Below are positions 1-5,868 of a stretch of 6,867 bases of DNA, piece after piece. The number at the start of each line of letters is the position of its first letter. Within the stretch, counting starts at the first letter, position 1. Made by a program: the position numbers and the translations under genes. Source of the stretch: an uncultured Bacteroidales bacterium (lineage in GTDB: Bacteria > Bacteroidota > Bacteroidia > Bacteroidales > Paludibacteraceae); NCBI GenBank assembly GCA_946619625.1, contig CAMOMF010000208.1, positions 1 through 6,867 on the forward strand. Reading direction: 5' to 3'. Under the pieces are notes generated by a model that saw nothing but the letters and a program-made list of their open reading frames with translations, was not told where the DNA came from and did not search any database.

Positions 1-341
1 ATATTCTTCACGGCTTTGCGGATAGTGGGGAAGTTGGTAAGCATACCACCAGCCCAACGCTCAGTGATGTACGGCATTCCTACCTCCTGCGCTTTCGTAG
101 CAACAGCGTCTTTGCCTTGTTTCTTAGTTGATACGAACAAAATCTTTCGTCCGCTCTTAGCGATTGCTTTCAGGGCTTCAGCAGCCTCGTCAATCTTAAC
201 TACGGTTTTGTTCAGGTCGATGATGTGGATTCCGTTGCGCTCCATAAAGATATAAGGAGCCATTGCAGGATTCCATTTGCGTTTGAGGTGACCAAAGTGG
301 CAGCCAGCCTCCAACAATTGTTCAAAATTTGTACGTGCCAT
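1..341 (-). CDS. rpsB: 30S ribosomal protein S2 (N-terminal part, cut by window edge)
   Basis: This is the start of ribosomal protein uS2, a structural protein of the 30S subunit that binds late in assembly. The ATG is at 341-339 on the minus strand and the frame stays open to base 1, giving 113 complete codons, a little under half of the usual S2 length. The translation begins MARTNFEQLLEAGCHFGH and carries the S2 hallmarks KWNPAMAPYIF (about residues 23-33), HIIDLNKT (39-46) and ERWAGGMLTNFPTIRKA (about 94-110). It follows rplM and rpsI in the same direction after a structured 173-base spacer. No Shine-Dalgarno sequence is seen; an A/T-rich stretch precedes the ATG. The gene normally continues into tsf (elongation factor Ts), which would lie outside the window. 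The identity is secure; only the missing C-terminus is unseen. Confidence 0.97.
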   Translation of the reverse strand, partial: MARTNFEQLLEAGCHFGHLKRKWNPAMAPYIFMERNGIHIIDLNKTVVKIDEAAEALKAIAKSGRKILFVSTKKQGKDAVATKAQEVGMPYITERWAGGMLTNFPTIRKAVKN

Positions 342-378
342 TTTTTTGATTAATTATTAGTTATTTATTTACCACTGA

Positions 379-500
379 TTGCGAGTCGTAACCATAACGC
401 TTTTGTCAAGCACATATTCGACAAAAACGCAAGAATTGCCAACAAGTCTTTAGGCCACTCGCAACAATTGTCGGGTAAACCTTGCGGTGTCCCGACAATT
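379..500 (-). other. structured rpsI-rpsB spacer, possible S2 leader RNA
   Basis: The 173 bases between the rpsI stop and the rpsB start hold three nested or adjacent inverted repeats. On the minus strand these are a perfect 10-base-pair stem (500-491 with 475-466, 15-base loop), an 8-base-pair stem (464-457 with 386-379), and inside it an 11-base-pair hairpin with two G-U pairs (430-420 with 407-397, 12-base loop). No run of T follows any arm, so these are not simple intrinsic terminators. No TAnnTTTG promoter element is seen in the spacer. S2 controls its own operon through an rpsB leader in gamma-proteobacteria; whether this spacer does the same is inference from position and folding only. 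It could also be a processing site or an attenuator. Confidence 0.45.
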
Positions 501-514
501 TGGAATGGTTTCGA

Positions 515-901
515 TTAACGTTTCGAGAACTGGAAATGCTTACGAGCTTTCGGCTGACCGGGTTTCTTACGTTCCACCTCACGGGCATCACGAGTCAGGA
601 ATCCTTCTGCCTTCAAGACCGGTTTGTCCTCAGCATTGATTTTTACCAGTGCGCGGGCGATAGCGAGACGCAGAGCTTCTGCCTGTCCCTTAAAACCGCC
701 TCCATCCAGATTTACCTTGATGTCATACTTCTCAGCAACACCGAGTTTATTCAATGGTTGCTTAACGATAAACTGAAGGATGGAAGAGGGGAAATATTGC
801 TCAAGCGGGCGCTTGTTAATAGTAATCTGACCATTACCTTCACTTACGAAAACGCGTGCAACTGCTGCTTTGCGTCGTCCGAGTGCATTAATTACTTCCA
901 T
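515..901 (-). CDS. rpsI: 30S ribosomal protein S9
   Basis: Ribosomal protein uS9 is part of the head of the 30S subunit, and its C-terminal tail reaches the P-site tRNA. The 128-residue product is full length. It starts MEVINALGRRKAAVARVF, contains the core GGGFKGQAEALRLAIARAL (about residues 67-85), and ends in the basic tail ERKKPGQPKARKHFQFSKR with the conserved terminal SKR. The ATG at 901-899 lies only eight bases after the rplM stop, so the two genes are almost certainly cotranscribed and probably translationally coupled, as rplM-rpsI is in most bacteria. The stop is TAA at 517-515. I see nothing unusual in it. Confidence 0.98.
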   Translation of the reverse strand: MEVINALGRRKAAVARVFVSEGNGQITINKRPLEQYFPSSILQFIVKQPLNKLGVAEKYDIKVNLDGGGFKGQAEALRLAIARALVKINAEDKPVLKAEGFLTRDAREVERKKPGQPKARKHFQFSKR

Positions 902-909
902 TGACTTTA

Positions 910-1371
910 TTATTTAATAGTGTTGATATCCAATTGTTTTGGTTGCTGAGCCTGCATGTTATGTTCAGCACCGGCAAATATATACAAATGCGTGATAATG
1001 CGCTCACCCAGATGGTTCTTAGGGAGCATACCTTTTACCACTTTACGAATCCACGCCTCCGGGCTCTTGGCGAGCATCTGTTCAGGCGTCATGAAACGCT
1101 GTCCACCGGGGAAACCCGTGTAGCGAACATACTGACGATCCGTCATTTTCTTGCCGGTCATTTGTACTTTAGCGGCATTGATAATAATCACGTTATCACC
1201 ACAATCCTGGTTTGGGGTGAAATTGGGTTTGTACTTGCCACGCAGCAATTTAGCCACTTTCGAGCACATACGGCCAAGAATTTGTCCTTCTGCGTCGATG
1301 ACAACCCATTCTTTCTGCTGCAGCGCATCTTCTCTGCTCACAGAAACGGTCTTCAAACTTAAAGTATTCAC
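910..1371 (-). CDS. rplM: 50S ribosomal protein L13
   Basis: Ribosomal protein uL13 is an early-assembly protein of the 50S subunit. The 153-residue translation has the family core WVVIDAEGQILGR (about residues 22-34), KLLRGKYKPNF (41-51), CGDNVIIINAAKV (57-69), YTGFPGG (84-90), VVKGMLPKN.LG (111-122) and FAGAEH (132-137). The start codon is GTG at 1371-1369, not ATG; no in-frame ATG gives a sensible N-terminus, and MNTLSLKT matches what is expected for Bacteroidota L13. The region before the GTG is A-rich, without a Shine-Dalgarno sequence. It is the first gene of an rplM-rpsI-rpsB block with its own promoter inside the upstream lipoprotein gene and a hairpin just before the start. Confidence 0.98.
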   Translation of the reverse strand: MNTLSLKTVSVSREDALQQKEWVVIDAEGQILGRMCSKVAKLLRGKYKPNFTPNQDCGDNVIIINAAKVQMTGKKMTDRQYVRYTGFPGGQRFMTPEQMLAKSPEAWIRKVVKGMLPKNHLGERIITHLYIFAGAEHNMQAQQPKQLDINTIK

Positions 1372-1389
1372 TTTCTTTTGTTGTTTATG

Positions 1390-1427
1390 GCCCGGCCTAT
1401 AGACATCTTTACACTACACAACCGAGC
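1390..1427 (-). promoter_or_regulatory. candidate hairpin in the rplM 5' leader
   Basis: On the minus strand GCTCGG (1427-1422) can pair with CCGGGC (1395-1390), six base pairs with one G-U, closing a 26-base loop in which a few more weak pairs are possible. The hairpin ends 18 bases before the rplM GTG. L13 represses its own operon through a leader in E. coli; a similar role here is inference from position. The stem is short and could be chance. Confidence 0.3.
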
Positions 1428-1452
1428 GAGTTATTAATAAAATATATCGTTT

Positions 1453-2094
1453 CTAATCATGTTTACGTAGGAGCATAGCATCCCCATTTTTAGAAATCGG
1501 CTGCAAAGGTACTACTTTTTTTTCATTTATGCAAGTTTTTTCGTCATTTTTTTCAGAAAAAGTGACTTTTTCCATCAATGGAGGCGTAAAATCGGTACAA
1601 AACGTATCTTTCCAGAGGTAAAACTGCATGGGTTTGGTATGCTGTTCCATCCATTTTTCCCAATTGTTAGTTCTCTTGGCTTCACGCGCTTTTTCACGCA
1701 TGTCAATTGCTTCGGCACTTAACTGCTGATATTTTTCCTGTTCTGCCTTCAAACGGTCCAGCACCTGAGGGTACACCCTGTTGAACAGTAAAGGGTGGTC
1801 GGTGTACCAGACAAGTGAGGAATCGAATTGCGCCTGCGTAACACCATGCTTATTGAGAACACTTTGAAAATAAACAGAAGACTCGTAATCGTGTGCATAG
1901 GTGTAACCTATTTCCTGCAGCACGCCTTCCGTTTTGTGCAGGTCGTACAATACATTCTGCAACTTTCGTTTGGAAAGAACACCGTTAGGTCGGATGGTAC
2001 ACCCGCATAGCAGGGCAACCAATGCAATGAATATGAGCTGTTTATTCTTCAATTTTCGTTTTGTCTTTTGCGGAATCCTTAGAGAGTGTGTCAT
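1453..2094 (-). CDS. DUF4296-type lipoprotein of unknown function
   Basis: This is a probable membrane-anchored lipoprotein; its function is unknown. With ATG at 2094 it has 213 residues: a basic stretch, a hydrophobic segment (about 20-29) and a lipobox-like LCGC with the lipidated cysteine at 32. Residues about 36-118 resemble the Bacteroidota DUF4296 family (P.GVLS, a Y-rich helix, VLNKHGVTQAQFDSSLVWYTDHP, YPQVLDRLKAEQ). A charged, probably coiled-coil helix follows to about 145. An alternative start, TTG at 2052-2050, would give a compact signal peptide beginning at KNKQLIFIALVALLCGC and cut the overlap with lspA from 53 to 11 bases; I cannot decide between them. Residues 181-213 follow an A7 run and are encoded across the promoter of the ribosomal operon, so that tail may be a recent extension. 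The family call rests on pattern recognition. Confidence 0.8.
   Translation of the reverse strand: MTHSLRIPQKTKRKLKNKQLIFIALVALLCGCTIRPNGVLSKRKLQNVLYDLHKTEGVLQEIGYTYAHDYESSVYFQSVLNKHGVTQAQFDSSLVWYTDHPLLFNRVYPQVLDRLKAEQEKYQQLSAEAIDMREKAREAKRTNNWEKWMEQHTKPMQFYLWKDTFCTDFTPPLMEKVTFSEKNDEKTCINEKKVVPLQPISKNGDAMLLRKHD
1504..1535 (-). promoter_or_regulatory. Bacteroidota-type promoter for rplM-rpsI-rpsB
   Basis: The minus strand reads TACCTTTG at 1511-1504, a perfect match to the Bacteroidota -7 element TAnnTTTG. CTTG at 1535-1532 supplies the -33 element (consensus TTTG), separated by a 20-base A-rich spacer. It is the only exact TAnnTTTG match I found on this strand with a -33 partner at the right distance. 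Transcription would start near 1500-1496, giving an rplM leader of about 125-130 bases. The promoter lies wholly inside the coding sequence of the upstream lipoprotein gene, near its 3' end. It would let ribosomal protein expression be set independently of lspA and metK. Confidence 0.75.
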
Positions 2095-2674
2095 TCAAAT
2101 CTTTGCGGTAGAAAAGCAGAATGAGAATGACAGCCACCGTGATGGCAGAGTCAGCCAGGTTGAACACGGGACGGAAGAACAGCACCTCTCCTGCCGAGTT
2201 GGTAATGAGTGGGAAATAGAGCATATCCACCACCTTGCCGTAGAAAAAAGGAGCATAGCCTTCACCAAAGGGGACAAGTTTTGCTACTTCAAAAGCGCTT
2301 GAATCGGAGAATACCAGTCCATAGAACATAAAATCTCTGATATTCCCCAGCGCTCCTGCCGTTACCAAAGCAATCATCACCAAATAGCCAGTGCGGGCTT
2401 GCTTGCGGATCAGGTCCACCATGTACCAAACCAACAACCCCACAGCCACTATGCGAAACAGCGTGAGGAACAGTTTGTCAAACCACTCAATACCAAACGC
2501 CATCCCGTTGTTCTCAATGAAGCAAATCTGCCACCATGGGAAAATCTGTACAGATTCTCCCAGGTGGAAATGCAATTTGATATAAAATTTGAGTGCCTGA
2601 TCCAGCAGAACTATCAGCATAATGATACCTGCCATGAGTAAGCCTTTTTGGCTATTTGTCATCTTTGAAGTCAT
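2042..2674 (-). CDS. lspA: lipoprotein signal peptidase (signal peptidase II)
   Basis: LspA is an inner-membrane aspartyl protease that removes the signal peptide of prolipoproteins just before the lipid-modified cysteine. The 210-residue product has four hydrophobic segments (about 11-28, 66-87, 96-112, 173-188) and the family motifs in order: LLDQALK (23-29), ENNGMAF (54-60), GALGNIRD (107-114), VVDM (148-151) and FNLAD (171-175). The catalytic pair should be D150 and D175. About 30 extra residues between GNIRD and VVDM (YGLVFSDS to FFYGK) are typical of Bacteroidota LspA. The R at position 113 replaces the hydrophobic residue usual in GNxxD. The ATG at 2674 lies 28 bases after metK; Met5 is a possible later start. 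Its 3' end overlaps a lipoprotein gene, a natural substrate. The C-terminal tail (191-210) is charged and cytoplasmic. Confidence 0.96.
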   Translation of the reverse strand: MTSKMTNSQKGLLMAGIIMLIVLLDQALKFYIKLHFHLGESVQIFPWWQICFIENNGMAFGIEWFDKLFLTLFRIVAVGLLVWYMVDLIRKQARTGYLVMIALVTAGALGNIRDFMFYGLVFSDSSAFEVAKLVPFGEGYAPFFYGKVVDMLYFPLITNSAGEVLFFRPVFNLADSAITVAVILILLFYRKDLNDTLSKDSAKDKTKIEE

Positions 2675-2702
2675 ATCCGGCTATTTCTGATTACCCTTTT
2701 AC

Positions 2703-3944
2703 TTACAAGCCAAAACATTTCTTAATATCCTCTATGCGGTCCAGTTTTTCCCATGTGAATAGTTCTACCTCCTGTTCAAACATTTTCCCGTTGCCATCCA
2801 CAAACTGTTTCTTGACTCGTTGCGGTGTTCTACCGACATGTCCGTAGGAAGCCGTTTCGGTGTAGATAGGTTTGCGCAGTCCTAATGTTTGCTCAATGGC
2901 ATAAGGTCTCAAGTCGAACAATTTTGCAAGTCTTTCTGCAATTTCTCCGTCAGAAATTCCTACTGTGGAGGTTCCGTAAGTATTGACATTCAGCGATACG
3001 GGTTCAGCCACACCAATGGCATAACTGATTTGTACCAAGACCTCGTGAGCAACACCGGCAGCAACAAGGTTTTTCGCCATGTAGCGCGCCATATAGGCAG
3101 CAGAACGATCCACTTTGGACGGATCTTTCCCAGAGAAAGCGCCGCCGCCATGTGCTCCACGTCCGCCGTATGTATCAACGATAATCTTCCTACCCGTCAA
3201 TCCGGTGTCACCGTGAGGACCTCCAATCACGAACTGCCCTGTGGGATTCACTAATAGTTTGTAATGGCTGTCACTGAATAGTTTGGCGTACCGGCTGTCT
3301 CTGGAGAGCACACGCGGAATAAGTATTTCCTGCACATCGCGGCGAATTTGCTCCTGTGTAACATCCGGATCATGCTGAGTAGAGAGCACAATCGTATCAA
3401 TGCGCAACGGATTGCCGCAGTCATCATACTCAATTGTCACCTGACTTTTGGCATCGGGACGGAGGTACTTCATTTGCTGCCCTTCCTTGCGTATGCGCGC
3501 GAGCGTATATACTAAGGTGTGCGCAATGTCGAGTGTCAGAGGCATGTAGTTATCCGTTTCGTCAGTAGCATATCCAAACATCATGCCTTGATCTCCGGCA
3601 CCTTGGTTGATGGCTTCGGCGCGGCTCACTCCCATATTGATATCTGCAGATTGTTCATGCAGTGCCGTGAAAATACCGCAACTTTCTGCCTCAAACTTGT
3701 ATTCCGCCTTGGTATAGCCGATATCGGCAATCACTTTGCGCACAATCTGTCCGACATCAATGTAGCAGTTGCTGGTCACTTCGCCAGCGAGAACCACTTG
3801 CCCAGTGGTAACCAACGTTTCGCAGGCGACGTGGCTCTGCGGGTCATTTGCCAAAAAGTTGTCCAAAACGGCGTCGGAAATCTGGTCCGCCACCTTGTCA
3901 GGGTGTCCTTCTGACACCGATTCTGACGTGAATAAATAAGCCAT
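2703..3944 (-). CDS. metK: S-adenosylmethionine synthetase
   Basis: MetK makes S-adenosylmethionine from methionine and ATP in the cytoplasm, releasing phosphate and diphosphate, and so supplies the cell's main methyl donor. The 413-residue protein has all signature motifs: SESVSEGHPDKVADQISDA at the N-terminus (residues 7-25, ATP site), GAGDQGMMFGYATDET (115-130), GGPHGDTGLTGRKIIVDTYGG (241-261), and the HGGGAFSGKDPSKVDRS signature (265-281) with the metal and phosphate ligands. It is longer than the roughly 384 residues of E. coli MetK, in line with insertions common in Bacteroidota. The ATG at 3944-3942 has a very A/T-rich upstream region and no Shine-Dalgarno sequence. It lies 92 bases after holA and 28 before lspA. 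The reading frame is intact with nothing missing. Confidence 0.98.
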   Translation of the reverse strand: MAYLFTSESVSEGHPDKVADQISDAVLDNFLANDPQSHVACETLVTTGQVVLAGEVTSNCYIDVGQIVRKVIADIGYTKAEYKFEAESCGIFTALHEQSADINMGVSRAEAINQGAGDQGMMFGYATDETDNYMPLTLDIAHTLVYTLARIRKEGQQMKYLRPDAKSQVTIEYDDCGNPLRIDTIVLSTQHDPDVTQEQIRRDVQEILIPRVLSRDSRYAKLFSDSHYKLLVNPTGQFVIGGPHGDTGLTGRKIIVDTYGGRGAHGGGAFSGKDPSKVDRSAAYMARYMAKNLVAAGVAHEVLVQISYAIGVAEPVSLNVNTYGTSTVGISDGEIAERLAKLFDLRPYAIEQTLGLRKPIYTETASYGHVGRTPQRVKKQFVDGNGKMFEQEVELFTWEKLDRIEDIKKCFGL

Positions 3945-4036
3945 AGTTAAATCAATTAAAAAAATTAATAATTAAAAATTAACATGGGACATTTTAGCAG
4001 TTTTTAATGAGGTTGCAAGCAGTCCCAAATCCGTCC
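3945..4036 (-). other. A/T-rich holA-metK spacer with inverted repeats
   Basis: The 92 bases between the holA stop and the metK start are very A/T-rich near metK. On the minus strand TGGGAC (4027-4022) can pair with GTCCCA (3990-3985) across 31 bases, and ATTAAAAA (4008-4001) can pair with TTTTTAAT (3978-3971), followed by a T-rich stretch. The second could act as a weak terminator for holA, or the region could be the metK leader. No TAnnTTTG promoter match is present here. The role is undetermined. Confidence 0.3.
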
Positions 4037-5044
4037 TCAGTGCAATATTTTGTATATCAACTCTTTCCAAATATCGGCTTCATTGCTCGAATTGGGAAAA
4101 TCTATACCTTTTGAGCGTGCATCCGCCTCGCGTATATAACCGATAGCGCGGAATGCTTTCATCTTGGTGAAACGCCTTGCCGCTGCCTGGTAGTCGCGAA
4201 CTGCATAGGGTGCCACTCCTAATATAGGGGCCGCCACGCGGTCTGTTTTGTCAGGCAAATACAGGTATATCAGTAAGTTCGAGAAAAATCGGAACAACAA
4301 TGGCAATTCTTTGACGATGATATGTTCTTTTGGATTATCAGCAAAATAGTTCACAATCCTGTTGGCTTTCACCACATCGCCGTCAATGAGTGCCCTTTGC
4401 AACTCAAACCCATTGAAATCCTTGCTGATACCGATATTGCGTTCCACCATTGCGGCATCAATGATTTGCGTGCCTTCGGGCAGACCGCTCACCAGTTTTT
4501 CCAACTCTTTCTCAATGCGGTTCATGTCGGCGCCTAATGAGTCCGCCAAAATCTGAACCACCTTGGGTTCTACCTGCAAATTTTTCTCTTTGATAAGGTC
4601 TGCAATCCACTTGTTTATTTGATAATCTCGCAGTTTAGCAGACTCCATGTAGTAATCGGTTTTAGCGATTCCCTTGAATGCGTTCAGCCTTGCATCGGGC
4701 TTACCTTTGTAGCATACTACTAAAATAGTGCTCGGCATCGGGTTCTGCCAGTACAATTCGAAGTTCTCCCACTTCTTCAGCATCTGTGCCTCGCGGACAA
4801 TCAGTACGGTTTTCTCCCCCATCATGGGGAACTGCCGCGCATAAGAAATCACCTGCCCGATATTATCCAAATCACGTCCGTAAAGGACCTGTTGGTCAAA
4901 CGATTTGGATGTTTCGTCCAATGCTTCCGCTTCGATTCTGGAAGCCACCTTGTCGATAAAATAAGGCTCCTCACCAGCCAGAAAATAGACCGGTGAATAT
5001 TGCTTCTTGCGAAGTTCAAGCATTATTTGTTCGTAGGTTTTCAT
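4037..5044 (-). CDS. holA: DNA polymerase III subunit delta
   Basis: The delta subunit is the part of the clamp loader that opens the sliding beta clamp during DNA replication. The 335-residue product has the usual length and layout. The N-terminal AAA+-like domain shows PVYFLAGEEPYFIDK (18-32), the degenerate nucleotide-site region typical of delta, and ARQFPMMGEKTVLIVREA (69-86), next to the expected clamp-binding region. A middle domain contains GADMNRIEKELEKL (171-184), and the C-terminal collar domain ends in SKGIDFPNSSNEADIWKELIYKIL. The ATG is at 5044-5042, the stop TGA at 4039-4037. It follows the AMP nucleosidase gene by 35 bases in the same direction. The sequence is intact. The call rests on recognised family sequence, and divergence from the E. 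coli protein is normal for this subunit. Confidence 0.93.
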   Translation of the reverse strand: MKTYEQIMLELRKKQYSPVYFLAGEEPYFIDKVASRIEAEALDETSKSFDQQVLYGRDLDNIGQVISYARQFPMMGEKTVLIVREAQMLKKWENFELYWQNPMPSTILVVCYKGKPDARLNAFKGIAKTDYYMESAKLRDYQINKWIADLIKEKNLQVEPKVVQILADSLGADMNRIEKELEKLVSGLPEGTQIIDAAMVERNIGISKDFNGFELQRALIDGDVVKANRIVNYFADNPKEHIIVKELPLLFRFFSNLLIYLYLPDKTDRVAAPILGVAPYAVRDYQAAARRFTKMKAFRAIGYIREADARSKGIDFPNSSNEADIWKELIYKILH

Positions 5045-5079
5045 AAAGGACGACTTTACTAACTCAATCGTGTATTACA

Positions 5080-5856
5080 TCAGTCAAACCTCAGGTGCTT
5101 AACTGTCCGGCTTCCGGTTTGGAGACTGGTGAGAGATTTGATGCCCATTTTGAGGTGGTCTTCAGCATATTTTGCAGTGGTGACTTTGTCTCCTGCCGCG
5201 GTTTTGATTCCGTCTTTCTGCAAAGGCATATCACTAACTAAGAGCAAGGCACCAGTAGGTATACTATTGTGGAAACCGACAATAAACAACGTTGCGGTCT
5301 CCATGTCAACACCTTGTGCGCGTGTAAGGCGGAGATGTTCACAAAATTCCAAATCGTGCTCCCAAACCCGGCGGTTGGTAGTATAAACAGTGCCGGTCCA
5401 ATAGTCGTAGGCAAAGTCACGAATGGCAGAGGATGTGGTACGCTGCAACTGGAAAGCGGGCAGTGCGGGAATCTGCGGAGGGAAATAGTCATCGGAGGTA
5501 CCTTCTCCGCGAATAGCCGCAATCGGCAGGATGAAATCCCCCACTTTGTTTTTGTCCCTCAGTCCGCCACATTTGCCTAAGAAAAGCACTGCTTTGGGAT
5601 GGATAGCACTGAGCATATCCATTATTAAAGCGGCATTTGGCGACCCCATGCCAAAATTGATGATGGTGATGTTGTTGGCAGTTGCAGAAATCATGTTGGC
5701 ATTTTCGCCTTCTACCGGTACCCCGAACATCTCGGCAAACATGCGCACGTACTTGTTAAAATTAGTCAGGAGTATGTACTGTCCAAACGAGTCCAGCGCC
5801 TTTCCTGTGTAGCGTGGTAACCAATCAGCAACAATTGCTTCTTTTGTTCTTTTCAT
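5080..5856 (-). CDS. amn: AMP nucleosidase (short form)
   Basis: This enzyme of the nucleoside phosphorylase superfamily is predicted to split AMP into adenine and ribose 5-phosphate, helping to balance adenylate pools. The 258-residue protein has the superfamily motifs INFGMGSPNAA (66-76, phosphate/ribose site), FLGKCGGLRDKNKVGDFILP (92-111), VDMETATLF (183-191, ribose-binding Met-Glu) and VSDMP (207-211) with the probable catalytic D209. E. coli Amn is much longer, having an extra N-terminal regulatory domain; this form lacks it, as do many Bacteroidota homologues. The ATG at 5856-5854 is 12 bases after the apbE stop and the stop TGA is at 5082-5080, so it sits tightly between apbE and holA. 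A related purine or uridine phosphorylase activity cannot be excluded from sequence alone. Confidence 0.9.
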   Translation of the reverse strand: MKRTKEAIVADWLPRYTGKALDSFGQYILLTNFNKYVRMFAEMFGVPVEGENANMISATANNITIINFGMGSPNAALIMDMLSAIHPKAVLFLGKCGGLRDKNKVGDFILPIAAIRGEGTSDDYFPPQIPALPAFQLQRTTSSAIRDFAYDYWTGTVYTTNRRVWEHDLEFCEHLRLTRAQGVDMETATLFIVGFHNSIPTGALLLVSDMPLQKDGIKTAAGDKVTTAKYAEDHLKMGIKSLTSLQTGSRTVKHLRFD

Positions 5857-5868
5857 AAGGTATTAGTG

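Noticed and set aside
466..500. Intrinsic terminator after rpsI.
   Set aside because: The 10-base-pair stem is perfect but is followed by mixed sequence without a T run, and rpsB follows in the same direction.
975..982. TATATTTG on the minus strand inside rplM, a formal match to the -7 element, possibly an internal promoter for rpsI.
   Set aside because: No TTG or TTTG lies at the right distance upstream, and the bases encode the conserved Tyr-Ile-Phe stretch of L13.
1354..1361. TAAGTTTG on the minus strand within the first codons of rplM, another formal -7 match.
   Set aside because: There is no -33 partner, and it lies downstream of the rplM start codon.
482..1362. Long plus-strand reading frames opposite rpsI and rplM.
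   Set aside because: They are antisense shadows of well-recognised ribosomal protein genes and show no family motifs or start signals of their own.
1543..1566. A/T-rich inverted repeat (GTCA-T run, A run-TGAC) near the lipoprotein 3' end as a terminator.
   Set aside because: The stem is weak and interrupted, and on the minus strand it is followed by A-rich rather than T-rich sequence.
2867..2874. TAGGTTTG on the plus strand within metK, a possible antisense promoter.
   Set aside because: There is no good -33 element upstream and no gene on the plus strand for it to serve; it is explained by metK codons.
3945..4036. SAM-II-like riboswitch before metK, prompted by GCTAAAA at 3998-3992 on the minus strand.
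   Set aside because: The 5' hairpin and the G-rich 3' strand expected after GCUAAA in SAM-II are absent, and GTCCCA follows instead. The arms present enclose the motif rather than precede it.
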